A DNA stretch of 64,000 nucleotides, taken from assembly GCA_025359245.1 (NCBI GenBank), contig JANYGW010000173.1, forward strand, positions 57,982 to 121,981. The letters are read 5' to 3'. The position numbers and the translations under genes are program-made. The notes beneath the pieces were generated by a model that saw only the letters and a list, made by a program, of their open reading frames with translations, did no database searches and was not told the DNA's origin. Shown piece after piece: positions 34,744 to 43,455 of this stretch. The first letter of the stretch is position 1. Every line of letters starts with the position of its first letter. This DNA comes from Massilia sp. (GTDB lineage Bacteria > Pseudomonadota > Gammaproteobacteria > Burkholderiales > Burkholderiaceae_D).

Positions 34744-34917
34744 GGAAATGTCCTCGAATCAAAGCGACCAGTATACAGCTTGCCCGGCGGCGCGGGATGG
34801 TTCTTCTGGGAAACAGAATGGGGAAAGTATGTTTCCTCAGAGCTTCAAAATTGCCGCTGAGATTGATAATTGTCAAACGGGTCAACCGTTAATTGAACAT
34901 ATCGAAGGAGTACCGCA

Positions 34918-35721
34918 ATGGAACATTCTCACCCGTCCCTGCCGGCCTCGCGCCTGATCGCCCATGTTGCCGGCACCCGGCTCGAGCGCGAGCGGGAGCG
35001 CGAACTGGCCAAGGCCGTCGAGCGCCTGCCGTTCACGATCAAGCGGGTCCAGAGCGACGAGGACTTGTGGAAGGCGGTGCGGGTGCGCCATGCCGCTTAC
35101 GCGCGCCACGTGCCGGAATTTGCCAGGAGCCTGACCGAGCCCGAGGACAGCGACTACGACAGCGATGCGGTGATCCTGCTGGCCGAATCGAAGCTCGATG
35201 GCTCGGCGCTGGGCAGCACCCGAATCCAGACCAATGTGCACCAGCCGCTGCACGTCGAAGCCTCGGTCGCCTTGCCGCTGTGGCTGCAAACCCGGCGGAT
35301 GGCCGAAGTCACCCGCCTGGGCGTCCAGGAAGGGCGCATTGGGCGGCTGGTCAAGATCGCCCTGATCAAGGCCTGTTTCGAGTATTGCGAGCAGAACCAG
35401 GTGGCCTGGGCCGTCGTGACCGGACGCGCGCCGATCGACCGCCAGTACGAACAACTGCTCTTTAGCGATGTGTTCGTCGACAAGCAGCCGGTGCCGCTGC
35501 GCCACGTGGGCAATATCCCGCACCGCGTGATGGCGTTTGAAATCGCCACCGGCGAGGCGCGCTGGGAAGCGGCGAAGCACCCCTTGCTCGGCTTTTTCCG
35601 CCACACCAGGCATCCGGACATCGATATCGCGCTGCGTCCGGCGCGCCGGCCGGCGGCCCATCCGGCGGTGACCTTGCGGCGCCAGGCCGTGGGTCCGACC
35701 TTCGAATTCGTGTCCGCCTGA
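34918..35721 (+). CDS. FeeM-like N-acyl amino acid synthase / acyltransferase of the autoinducer-synthase fold
   Basis: Protein of 267 residues with a GNAT-like, LuxI-related core: an N-terminal RERERELAKAVERL helix, then FTIKRVQSDEDLWKAVRVRHAAY (substrate-entry helix), DSDAVILLAESKLDGSALGSTRIQ (core strands) and MAEVTRLGVQEGRIGRLVKIALIKACFEYC (acyl-carrier or CoA binding region). Characterised FeeM proteins join a fatty acyl chain from acyl-ACP to an amino acid. A related group is tied to exosortase/PEP-CTERM loci, and a PEP-CTERM protein is encoded at 583-1620. AAGGAG precedes the start. The product is unknown. Confidence 0.7.
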   Translation: MEHSHPSLPASRLIAHVAGTRLERERERELAKAVERLPFTIKRVQSDEDLWKAVRVRHAAYARHVPEFARSLTEPEDSDYDSDAVILLAESKLDGSALGSTRIQTNVHQPLHVEASVALPLWLQTRRMAEVTRLGVQEGRIGRLVKIALIKACFEYCEQNQVAWAVVTGRAPIDRQYEQLLFSDVFVDKQPVPLRHVGNIPHRVMAFEIATGEARWEAAKHPLLGFFRHTRHPDIDIALRPARRPAAHPAVTLRRQAVGPTFEFVSA

Positions 35722-35826
35722 TAAACATTGCATGACTGCATCTTTCCAACGCTGTATGCTACGGGAATGATTTCCGCCTAAGGGATAGAATGGCGGCTCA
35801 TCCCCGGTCGTTTTGGAATACAGCTC

Positions 35827-38772
35827 ATGCATTTGCAGCAAGTCTTTTCGCGCACGCCATGGCTGGCGCGCGCCCACCGTACGCTCGATGCCGCCTTGCG
35901 CGTGCTGTCGTATTACGTGATACCGCTCGGTATCGCGCTGATCTCGCTGATCGCGCTGTTATTTTGGAATAATTTGTACGTGGCCGGCGGCGACAAGCAA
36001 CTGGAACTGAAAGCCTTGCGCCAGAGCGGCGCCACGCCGACCCACGCCGCGCTGATGGCCAGCCTCGACGCCAGCGCCGCGGTGACCCATTTCGACACCG
36101 GCCTGCACCAGACCCCGGTCTGGTTCAGCTTCAGCACGCGCGGCGCACCGGACGAGGCGGCGGTGGTCGAACTGCCGTCGCGCCATGCGCTAGCAGTCAC
36201 TTGCTGGGACCAGGCCGGCATGACGCTGCTCGGCCACGCCGCCCGTTCCGGCGCGAGCGGGGCGATGCAGGCGGCCAAGGCCGGTTTTTCGCTGAACCTG
36301 GCGCACACCCCATCGACCGTGCTGTGCCGCGCGACCTTCGCCGGTCCGGCGCGGCTGTCGGCGGTGCAATGGCGGCCCGAGCAGATGGCGCTGTCGGTGC
36401 TGCAATTTCACCGCAAGTCGGGATTGCTCGACGGCGGCATGATCGTGCTGACCACCGCCTTGATCAACCGGCAATCGCTGTATGTGCTGTTTGCCGGCTG
36501 GCTGGTGCTGAACCTGCGCATCGGCGCGCTGTCGGCCGGCTGGGACATCCAGTGGCTCGGCCAGCTGGTGCCCGAAGCCTGGCTGCTGCCGAGCCGGGCG
36601 GTGACGATCGCGTTGTACTCGATTTCCTGCCTGACGCTGTTTCGCGCACTGTTTGCCAAGGACCTGGCCACCACCCGCTACCAGTGGCCGCTGCGCATCG
36701 CCCAGTGGTTCTGCCTGCCGCTGCTGGCGTGCGCCGTGCTGCTGCCGTACAACATCTACTTGCCGCTGATGTGGGTGGTGGTGGCGGCCGGCCTGCTGAT
36801 GATGACGCTGGCCCTGGTCAGCGTCATGCTCGGCTCCAATACCCGGGTGGCGTTCTGGTTCGCCGCCTCGTTCGCCGCCACCTTCGTGTCGAGCTTTTCG
36901 GAAGTGATCGCCGCAGCGCTCGGCTTGCGCGACTTCCTCGGCGTCATCAACAGCGTGACCGGGGCGCTGGCATCGAGCCTGCTGGCCGCGCTGGCCGTGG
37001 CCGAACAGATGCGCCTCGAAACGGTCCAGCGCATCGCCGCCCAGGCCGAGCTCGAGCATGCCTACGAGGCGATGCCGGTCGGCTTGTTCACGCTCGATGT
37101 GTACGGCCATTTCCTGAGCACCAATCCGGCCCTGTGCAAGATGCTTGGCACCTCCGACATCGTGGCCGGGCGTACGCGCTGGAAGCAGTTTTTCGCCGAG
37201 GGCGTCTGGAGCCGCTTGCACGACCTGGTCCATTCGCAGGCCGACGTCGAGCTGGCCATCGAAAACCGCGAGGGCACGCGCCGCTTCCTGGTGCGCGCCA
37301 CGCTGGCACGCGGCAAGATCGAAGGCGTGCTGCAAGACACCACGGAACAGGACAAGGCCACCGAACAGCTGCGCTTCATGGCCAACAATGACCCGCTGAC
37401 CAAGGTCTTCAACCGGCGCGGCATCGAGCGCGCGTTCGACAACGCGGTCGGCCCGCTGGCGGCCGGGCGCCCACTGGCGCTGGCCTACCTGGACCTGGAC
37501 CGCTTCAAGCTGATCAACGACCTGTTCGGCCACAACGCCGGCGACGAGGTGCTCAAGCAGGTGTGCGAACGGATCAGCACGGTCCTGGCCGGCGGCCAGC
37601 AGATCGGCCGGGTCGGCGGCGATGAATTTGTCATCGTGATGCCCGACACCACCATTCCGCTGGCGGCGCTGATCTGCCGCGGCATCGTCGAGCGGGTCGG
37701 CAACACGCCGTACCGGGTGGCCGACAAGGCCTTCCACGTGCGCTGCTCGATCGGCCTGATCGAAGTGGCGCACGGCATGCAGATGAAAGACGCCGTCTCG
37801 ACCGCCGACCGGGCTTGCCGCGAGGCGAAGTCGGGACACGCCGATTCGCTGGTCGTGTACGAGCGCGACGCGGCCGCCTTCCACGAGCGCGAAGCCGAAC
37901 TGCACCTGGTGGCGCGCCTGTCCGGCAGCGACGGCACAGCCGGCATGTTCCTCGAGATGCAACCGATCATGTCGCTCAAGGCGCCGTACGACTCGCTCAA
38001 TTTTGAAGTCTTGCTGCGCATGCGCGATGCCGACGGCAGCGTGATGGCGGCCGGCCCGATCATCGCCGCGGCCGAGAAGAGCGGGCGCGCCGGCATGATC
38101 GACCGCTGGGTGCTGAGCAGCACGCTGGCCTGGATAGGCGCGCATGTCGAGCAGCTGGGCAACACCCAGTTCGTGTGCATGAATTTGTCGGGCGCCTCGC
38201 TCAACGACGAGCGCTTCGTGCAGGACACTATCGAGATCCTGCGCCGCCACGCGCACGTGGCCAACTTCCTGTGCATGGAAGTGACCGAAAGCGTGGCGCT
38301 GCACGACCTGGACAACACGCGCCGCTTCATCGACCAGGTGCGCAGTTTCGGGGTCAAGGTCGCGCTCGACGATTTCGGCGCCGGCTACACCTCGTTCTCC
38401 TATTTGAAGGAGCTGCCCGCCGACGTGCTCAAGATCGATGGCAACTTCATCGTCAACATCAACGAGCATCCGGCCAACGTGGCCATCGTCGAGGCGATCG
38501 TCAGCCTGGCCGTCAACCTGGGCATGAAAACCATCGCCGAATGGGCCGAGGACACCGCGACGGTGCGCACGCTGGCCGAAATCGGCGTCGATTACGTGCA
38601 GGGCTGGGCAGTGGCGCGCTCGATGGATCCGGCGCTGCTGCTCGAAGCCAGCTCGGCGGCCAGCTTCATCAAGGACGAGCAGCTGCGCCAGCTGGTGCGC
38701 ATGCTGGGCGCCGGCGGCGGCGCGGCCGACCTGTTCCCGCTGCTGCCCGTGCACAACCACGACGTGCACTAG
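35827..38772 (+). CDS. Membrane GGDEF-EAL protein with 7TM-like sensor and PAS domain
   Basis: Cyclic-di-GMP signalling protein of 981 residues. One membrane helix (about 29-50) and a periplasmic domain (51-205) precede about seven helices (205-400), a short PAS-like domain (about 410-500), GGDEF and EAL. GGDEF is intact at 597-601, so cyclase activity is possible. The EAL domain begins FEVLLR (E727), with Val in place of the usual Ala, and keeps the downstream metal and catalytic motifs MEVTES, LDDFGAG (D848, D849), KIDGNF and AEWAED, so phosphodiesterase activity is also possible. It follows the FeeM-like gene by 105 bases on the same strand. Confidence 0.9.
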   Translation: MHLQQVFSRTPWLARAHRTLDAALRVLSYYVIPLGIALISLIALLFWNNLYVAGGDKQLELKALRQSGATPTHAALMASLDASAAVTHFDTGLHQTPVWFSFSTRGAPDEAAVVELPSRHALAVTCWDQAGMTLLGHAARSGASGAMQAAKAGFSLNLAHTPSTVLCRATFAGPARLSAVQWRPEQMALSVLQFHRKSGLLDGGMIVLTTALINRQSLYVLFAGWLVLNLRIGALSAGWDIQWLGQLVPEAWLLPSRAVTIALYSISCLTLFRALFAKDLATTRYQWPLRIAQWFCLPLLACAVLLPYNIYLPLMWVVVAAGLLMMTLALVSVMLGSNTRVAFWFAASFAATFVSSFSEVIAAALGLRDFLGVINSVTGALASSLLAALAVAEQMRLETVQRIAAQAELEHAYEAMPVGLFTLDVYGHFLSTNPALCKMLGTSDIVAGRTRWKQFFAEGVWSRLHDLVHSQADVELAIENREGTRRFLVRATLARGKIEGVLQDTTEQDKATEQLRFMANNDPLTKVFNRRGIERAFDNAVGPLAAGRPLALAYLDLDRFKLINDLFGHNAGDEVLKQVCERISTVLAGGQQIGRVGGDEFVIVMPDTTIPLAALICRGIVERVGNTPYRVADKAFHVRCSIGLIEVAHGMQMKDAVSTADRACREAKSGHADSLVVYERDAAAFHEREAELHLVARLSGSDGTAGMFLEMQPIMSLKAPYDSLNFEVLLRMRDADGSVMAAGPIIAAAEKSGRAGMIDRWVLSSTLAWIGAHVEQLGNTQFVCMNLSGASLNDERFVQDTIEILRRHAHVANFLCMEVTESVALHDLDNTRRFIDQVRSFGVKVALDDFGAGYTSFSYLKELPADVLKIDGNFIVNINEHPANVAIVEAIVSLAVNLGMKTIAEWAEDTATVRTLAEIGVDYVQGWAVARSMDPALLLEASSAASFIKDEQLRQLVRMLGAGGGAADLFPLLPVHNHDVH

Positions 38773-38775
38773 GCA

Positions 38776-39960
38776 TTACGCCGGCAGGCGCGCCGTGTCG
38801 CGCGGCGGCGGCAGGCGCGGCAGGCGCACGCTGAACGTGGTGCCGCTAACGGCGTCGGACGTGACTGCGATCGCGCCGCCATGGGCTTCGATGATCGCGC
38901 GGGCAATGTACAGGCCGATGCCCAGGCTGTTCTCGCTGCCATGCGGGTGCGCATCCGGATCGGCAAAGCGCACCAGCGGATCGAAAATCATCGCGATCGC
39001 GGCCGGTGCGATCGGCTTGCCCCGGTTATGGATGCGGACGATGATGTCGCTGCTGCCCGATACCAGCCGCATGCCGATCGGCTGGTCGGGTGAGCCATGC
39101 TGCAAGGCGTTGCCGAGCAGGTTGGAAAACACTTGCGCGATCCGTCCCTCGTCCCAGATGCCGTCCAGTTCGGCGTCCGCCTCGAACGCGATGGCGCGCT
39201 CCGGATAGGCCAGGCGCAGCTCGTCGACCGTGCCGCGGCAGATCACCCCCAGATTGGCCTTGCTCAGCGTCATCGGCAGCGCCGTGCCCAGGTGGGTGCG
39301 GGTGTAATCGATCAGGTCGTCGACCAGGCGCCCCATGCGCAGGCCGCTGCGGTGGATGCGCGCGACCATGGCCGCGTGCGCCGGAGCGAGCGCCGCCACG
39401 CGCATCAGGTAGCTCGACGCCATCACCGTGGTGTTGAGCGGATTGCGCAGGTCATGCGCCAGGATGGCCAGGAACAGGTGCTGCGCATGGTTGATCATGG
39501 CCGAGTAGCGCGCCACCGATGCGGCCAGCGCCTGGTCGATCGCCTCATTGAAGCGGGTGATGTCGTCGCTGTCGGTGGGCAGGCCGCGGCAGCCCTGGTC
39601 GGACCACAGGCGCAGCACGCTCGCGCGCAGCGCGCGGTATTCGGCCAGCACTTGTTCGATGGTGAAGCCGGAAATCAGGCGCGCCGCGCCATGGCTTGCG
39701 GCGGCGCTGTCGGCCTCGCCCGCCGGACCGCGCGCCAGCGATTTGTCGACCTGTTGCGTGCGCGTTTGCACGGTGCCCAGGTCGGCGGCGATGGCGGCGA
39801 GCATCTGGGCGGCGTGATTGCGCAGCGCCATGCCATCCATTGCCAGTGCGGCCGGCTCGTTGCTGCGCGCGAACGCGTCCCAGTTGCAGAGGATCGCATC
39901 CTGATAGTCGCGGATAAATTCGGCAAGTCGCATGGAAAAAGGCGGAGTTCGGGTATCCAT
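38776..39960 (-). CDS. Soluble sensor histidine kinase
   Basis: Protein of about 394 residues without membrane segments. An N-terminal helical sensor region (1-150), resembling RsbR-type N-terminal domains, precedes a HisKA domain with the phosphorylated His in HDLRNPLN (H169). An HATPase domain follows with the N box VFSNLLGNALQHG and the G boxes of NSLGIGLYIARAI. The partner regulator is not adjacent. Starts at 39960 and 39933 are both possible; neither has a good ribosome site. The upstream gene ends 9 bases before 39960 on the same strand, so the kinase may share a transcript with the phosphoribosyltransferase and Hsp20 genes. Confidence 0.85.
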   Translation of the reverse strand: MDTRTPPFSMRLAEFIRDYQDAILCNWDAFARSNEPAALAMDGMALRNHAAQMLAAIAADLGTVQTRTQQVDKSLARGPAGEADSAAASHGAARLISGFTIEQVLAEYRALRASVLRLWSDQGCRGLPTDSDDITRFNEAIDQALAASVARYSAMINHAQHLFLAILAHDLRNPLNTTVMASSYLMRVAALAPAHAAMVARIHRSGLRMGRLVDDLIDYTRTHLGTALPMTLSKANLGVICRGTVDELRLAYPERAIAFEADAELDGIWDEGRIAQVFSNLLGNALQHGSPDQPIGMRLVSGSSDIIVRIHNRGKPIAPAAIAMIFDPLVRFADPDAHPHGSENSLGIGLYIARAIIEAHGGAIAVTSDAVSGTTFSVRLPRLPPPRDTARLPA

Positions 39961-39968
39961 GGGGATGT

Positions 39969-40712
39969 TCAGTGCGCCAATTTGCCCTCGGCGGCGCCGT
40001 GCGGCCCCGTGTGCTGGCGCCAGGCCAGGGCCAGCAAATGCTGGACCTCGTCGTCGCCGGTCTGTTCGAAATGCTGATACCACTGGCTGACGGCGCGAAA
40101 CGACGGCGGGCGCACCAGGCACACCAGCTGGTCGACCTCCGGCGCGAGCGCGTCGCAGGTATCGGGCGCGCCCACCGGCACCGCCACCAGCATGCGCGCC
40201 GGTGCGCCGGCACGCGCGACCTCGATTGCCGCGCGCATGCTCGAGCCGGTGGCCAGGCCGTCATCGACCAGGATCACCGTGCGGCCCTGCAGGCGCACCG
40301 GCGCGTGCGCGCCGCGGAACTGGCGTTCGCGCCGTGCGATTTCCTGCTCTTCGCGGGCGCAGGCCGCCTCGAGCGCGGCGGGGCTGATGCCGCAACTGCG
40401 CAGCACCTCGGGCTGCAACACCCGTATGCCGCCGCTGCCGATCGCCCCCATGGCGTACTCTTCGTGACCGGGCAGGCCCAGCTTGCGGACGATCAGGATG
40501 TCCAGTTCCAGCGCCAGCTCTCTGGCGACGACGAAACCGACCGGCACGCCGCCGCGCGGCAAGGCGAGCACGATGGCATCGCTGCCGTGCAGGTCGGCCG
40601 GCAAGGCACGCGCCAGCTGCTTGCCGGCATGGCTGCGGTTGCGAAAGGGCTGCGCTGGGTTCATGCCGGTTGGACAAGCGGGCGCCGGCGAGGTTGCGGC
40701 GGCGTCCGGCAT
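39969..40712 (-). CDS. Type I phosphoribosyltransferase-domain protein
   Basis: Protein of 247 residues. The PRPP-binding loop is VILVDDGLATGSSM, preceded by the typical VLALPRGGVPVGFVVA and ILIVRKLGLPGHEEYAMGAI of stress-associated phosphoribosyltransferases often found fused to or beside dienelactone-type hydrolases. The base acceptor is unknown. A second start at 40664 (MNPAQPF) would remove a Pro/Ala-rich leader and may be the real one. It lies 3 bases after the Hsp20 gene on the same strand. Confidence 0.85.
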   Translation of the reverse strand: MPDAAATSPAPACPTGMNPAQPFRNRSHAGKQLARALPADLHGSDAIVLALPRGGVPVGFVVARELALELDILIVRKLGLPGHEEYAMGAIGSGGIRVLQPEVLRSCGISPAALEAACAREEQEIARRERQFRGAHAPVRLQGRTVILVDDGLATGSSMRAAIEVARAGAPARMLVAVPVGAPDTCDALAPEVDQLVCLVRPPSFRAVSQWYQHFEQTGDDEVQHLLALAWRQHTGPHGAAEGKLAH

Positions 40713-40715
40713 TGT

Positions 40716-41195
40716 TTACTGGATGGCCACCCGGGTCGCCGCATTGCCTTGCTTCTTGGGCAGCGTCAGCGTCAGCACGCCATTTTCCATGCGCGCCTGG
40801 GCCTGGCCTTCATCGACTTCGGCCGGCAGCATGAAGCTGCGCACGAACTTGCTGGCGCTGCGCTCGGTGTACAGCAGGTTCTCGCCATCGCGCTGTTCGG
40901 AGTCGCGCTTCGATTCGCCTTCGATGGTCACGCGCTGGTGTTCGATGGCGACCTTGACGTCTTCTTTTTTCACGCCCGGCAGTTCGGCCTGCACCTCGAA
41001 GGCCTTGTCGGTTTCGGTCACGTCCAGGCGCGGACTGATGGTGCCTTCGGCCGACCATGGCGACAATGCGCTGCCGTGGGCAAAAGGCGAAAACATGTCT
41101 TCGAACATGTTCTCGACCAGGCGGCCGAATTGTTCGTCGATGCCGCGCGGACGGTAGGCGGCCAGGTTCGACGGCGTACGGCGGATGATGTTCAT
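40716..41195 (-). CDS. Small heat-shock protein, Hsp20 family
   Basis: ATP-independent chaperone of 159 residues. The alpha-crystallin domain spans about residues 53-150: RLDVTETDKAFEVQAELPGVKKEDVKVAIEH is split over the first strands, and the family hallmark ARMENGVLTLTLPK is near the C-terminus. A short final tail (ATRVAIQ) carries the I/V-x-I/V-like oligomer contact. GAGGAGG lies 5 bases before the start. A clear promoter at 41240-41268 reads into it; phosphoribosyltransferase and kinase genes follow on the same strand, suggesting a stress-induced transcript. Confidence 0.93.
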   Translation of the reverse strand: MNIIRRTPSNLAAYRPRGIDEQFGRLVENMFEDMFSPFAHGSALSPWSAEGTISPRLDVTETDKAFEVQAELPGVKKEDVKVAIEHQRVTIEGESKRDSEQRDGENLLYTERSASKFVRSFMLPAEVDEGQAQARMENGVLTLTLPKKQGNAATRVAIQ

Positions 41196-41239
41196 GATGC
41201 CTCCTCAGTGTGGGGGGAACGGCGGTTCCCGGAGCCCCA

Positions 41240-41269
41240 GTTATAGACTGGGCCGGGACCGATTTCAAG
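41240..41269 (-). promoter_or_regulatory. hsp20 promoter, overlapping sigma-70 and heat-shock features
   Basis: Read on the minus strand: TTGAAA, a 17-base spacer and TATAAC give a good sigma-70 promoter. The -35 is part of CTTGAAA, the sigma-32 -35 hexamer, and CCCAGTCTAT in the -10 area resembles the sigma-32 CCCCATNT element, though the spacing is short. The position is 45 bases before the Hsp20 start codon. Confidence 0.6.
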
Positions 41270-41370
41270 TGCGGACGCGCGCCAACGCAAGCGTCATTGA
41301 GCATGCGCAGGAAGGCGCAAAAGAGGCGGAAACAAACGGCACGGCCGCGGTCAGACGCAAGAAGGAGGGC

Positions 41371-41955
41371 ATGACGATGAACGACACGCTGCTACGCAGC
41401 TGGTGGTTGCTGGCACTGCGCGGCGCCCTGGCGATCCTGTTCGGCGCGGCGGCCATGCTGTGGCCGGCCATCACGCTGGTGACGCTGGCGGCCCTGTTCG
41501 CCGCTTTCGCGCTGCTGGCCGGCGCCGTGTGGATGTTCGGCGCCGTGCGCAACCGCACCACTGACGAGCGCTGGTGGGTGGTGCTGCTGCTGGGGGTGTT
41601 CAGCGTCGCTGCCGGCGCTGTCGCCGCCGTCAATCCCGGCCTGACCGCGCTCGCGCTGATCCTGCTGGTGGGCGCCAATGCGCTGGTCACCGGCGTGCTC
41701 GACATTATCGTCGCGCTGCGGGTGCGCAAGCACATGCGGGGCGAATGGCTGCTGGTGCTCAGCGGTATCGCATCGGTCGTGTTTGGCGCCGTCGTGCTGT
41801 TGTTTCCGCTGGGCGCAGGCGCGCTGGCGCTGGCCTGGATGATCGGCGTATACGCGATCGTCACCGGGGCCATGCTGGTGACATTGTCGCTGAACGTGCG
41901 TTCATGGTGGCGCCTGAACGCACCGCGCAGCAGCGGTCCGGCCGGCGCCGCCTGA
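41371..41955 (+). CDS. HdeD-family membrane protein (DUF308)
   Basis: Inner-membrane protein of 194 residues with six predicted helices in three DUF308 pairs (LRGALAILFGAAAMLWPAIT, then VVLLLGVFSVAAGAVAAVNP, then VLSGIASVVFGAVVLLFPL, each ending in a Pro near the membrane face). HdeD of E. coli is linked to acid resistance at high cell density; the mechanism is unknown. AAGGAGG precedes ATG 41371. It is divergent from hsp20, which supports a general stress role. Confidence 0.88.
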   Translation: MTMNDTLLRSWWLLALRGALAILFGAAAMLWPAITLVTLAALFAAFALLAGAVWMFGAVRNRTTDERWWVVLLLGVFSVAAGAVAAVNPGLTALALILLVGANALVTGVLDIIVALRVRKHMRGEWLLVLSGIASVVFGAVVLLFPLGAGALALAWMIGVYAIVTGAMLVTLSLNVRSWWRLNAPRSSGPAGAA

Positions 41956-41963
41956 ACTACGGG

Positions 41964-42803
41964 TCAGCCCAGGTTTTCCCGGTGAAATCGCAGATGCTCT
42001 TCGATGAAGCTGGCAATGAAGTAATAACCGTGATCGTAGCCGGCATGGCGGCGCAGTGCGAGGCGCTGGCCGGCCAGCTTGCAGGCGGCTTCGAACGCTT
42101 CGGGATGGAGTTGCTCGGCCAGGAATTTGTCGCCCAGGCCCTGGTCGATCAGGATGCCTTGCGGGAAGGGCGCGCGCAGCCCCGCCATCAGCGCGCTCGC
42201 ATCGTAGCCGGCCCAGGCCGCCCGGTCGGCGCCGAGATAGGCGCCGAAGGCTTTCTCGCCCCACGGACAGCGCGATGGCGCGGCAATCGGTGCGAAGGCT
42301 GACACCGAACGGAACAAATCGGGCCGGCGCAGCGCCAGCACCAGCGCGCCATGTCCGCCCATCGAATGGCCGCAGATGCCGATGCGGGCCGGGTCGGCGC
42401 CCAGTTCGGCAACGACGAGCTGCTGCAATTCGACGATATAGCTGAACATCCGGTAGTGTGCGTTCCACGGCGGCTCGGTGGCGTCGACGTAGAAACCGGC
42501 GCCCACGCCCAGGTCCCAGGATGCGCAATCGCCGTCGAGCTTGGCGCCGCGCGGGCTGGTGTCGGGCGCGATCAGCATCAGGCCTTCGCGCGCGGCAACG
42601 CGCTGGGCGCCGGCCTTGGTCATGAAGGTCTCTTCGTTGCAGGTCAGGCCGGCCAGGTAGAACAGGGCCGGCAGCAGGGCGCCGGCCGGGGCGGGCGGGA
42701 TGAACACCGAGAAGCGCATCGGCAGCCCGATCGCGTCGGCATCGTGGCGGTAAAAACGCTGCACGCCGCCGTAGCAAACGTGCTCGCTGATCAGTTCGAG
42801 CAT
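41964..42803 (-). CDS. fghA: S-formylglutathione hydrolase
   Basis: Esterase-D-type hydrolase of 279 residues, normal family length. FYLAGLTCNEETFMTKAGAQR is the characteristic glutathione-site region; the nucleophile is S147 in GICGHSMGGHGAL, and Asp (QGLGDKFL) and His (GYDHGYYFIASF) complete the triad. It releases formate and glutathione in formaldehyde detoxification after glutathione-dependent formaldehyde dehydrogenase, whose gene (usually next door) is not in this window. Confidence 0.94.
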   Translation of the reverse strand: MLELISEHVCYGGVQRFYRHDADAIGLPMRFSVFIPPAPAGALLPALFYLAGLTCNEETFMTKAGAQRVAAREGLMLIAPDTSPRGAKLDGDCASWDLGVGAGFYVDATEPPWNAHYRMFSYIVELQQLVVAELGADPARIGICGHSMGGHGALVLALRRPDLFRSVSAFAPIAAPSRCPWGEKAFGAYLGADRAAWAGYDASALMAGLRAPFPQGILIDQGLGDKFLAEQLHPEAFEAACKLAGQRLALRRHAGYDHGYYFIASFIEEHLRFHRENLG

Positions 42804-42870
42804 GGTGGTATCCGAAAAAGCAGAAGCGCCAGTATGCCCTGTTGCCCGCGATCGCGCCACGGGCAGCCGG

Positions 42871-43434
42871 TCAGCGTCCGGGCGGCGCGGCCAGGTTGCG
42901 GTCGACCACGTGCTGGATATCGGCGAAGTTATCGCTGGTGCTCATCAACTGGTGCGCGATCAGCGTGTAGCGTGCGCGCAGCTCCAGCTCGCGCGGGCTC
43001 TGCTGGCCCGGCAGGCGGATCGCGTCGGGCGCCATCGCCGCCGCGTCCATGGCGAACACGTGGTTGGCGTCGGCCCAGGCCCCCAGGCGCACGCCGGCAT
43101 ACAGCAGCTTGGCCTGCAGCGCCGAGCAGCCGCCGCACAGGCAGGCAAAATAGAACATGGTGTCGGCCTCGGCGCGCAGCACGCCTTCCTGGCCGAGCGC
43201 GGCGTCGTGCACCAGCGCCGCGCGCCGGTAGTCGCCCGTGTACGGACTGCCGACGGACGACCACAAGGTGCGCGGAATGCTGGCGCCGTTGGTGACCGTG
43301 CCGGGCAGCGCATCCCAGCGCCTGCCGTTCGGGTCGAGGTACCAGAACGGTTCGATGACACGCATGTCGCGGTCGTCGCCCTTGTCGGACAGCCATTCGG
43401 TGCGCGGGTTGCCTGAAAATTGTCCATTGCCCAT
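42871..43434 (-). CDS. DUF1353 protein
   Basis: Protein of 187 residues. The DUF1353 pattern is visible: FWYLDPNGRRWDALPGTVTNGASIPRTLWSSVGSP (split over residues 30-63), YRRAALVHDAAL with the conserved HD, and a later RADTMFY-like helix (RAEADTMFYFACL). The family occurs in phages and scattered bacterial chromosomes; its function is unknown. No other phage genes surround it. It lies 21 bases downstream of the chromate transporter genes on the same strand. Confidence 0.8.
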   Translation of the reverse strand: MGNGQFSGNPRTEWLSDKGDDRDMRVIEPFWYLDPNGRRWDALPGTVTNGASIPRTLWSSVGSPYTGDYRRAALVHDAALGQEGVLRAEADTMFYFACLCGGCSALQAKLLYAGVRLGAWADANHVFAMDAAAMAPDAIRLPGQQSPRELELRARYTLIAHQLMSTSDNFADIQHVVDRNLAAPPGR

Positions 43435-43455
43435 GTTTATTCTCCGTTGTGTACC

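Noticed and set aside
34871..34900. Operator palindrome before the FeeM-like gene (AACGG-GTCAA-CCGTT)
   Set aside because: Five-base arms are short, and extension requires a three-base bulge; not strong enough to list.
36190..38769. Long minus-strand open frame opposite the GGDEF-EAL gene
   Set aside because: Antisense artefact of codon bias; the plus strand has intact GGDEF and EAL motifs, the minus strand none.
42871..43434. Prophage remnant because of the DUF1353 gene
   Set aside because: Flanking genes are ordinary chromosomal genes with normal composition; one phage-associated domain is not enough.
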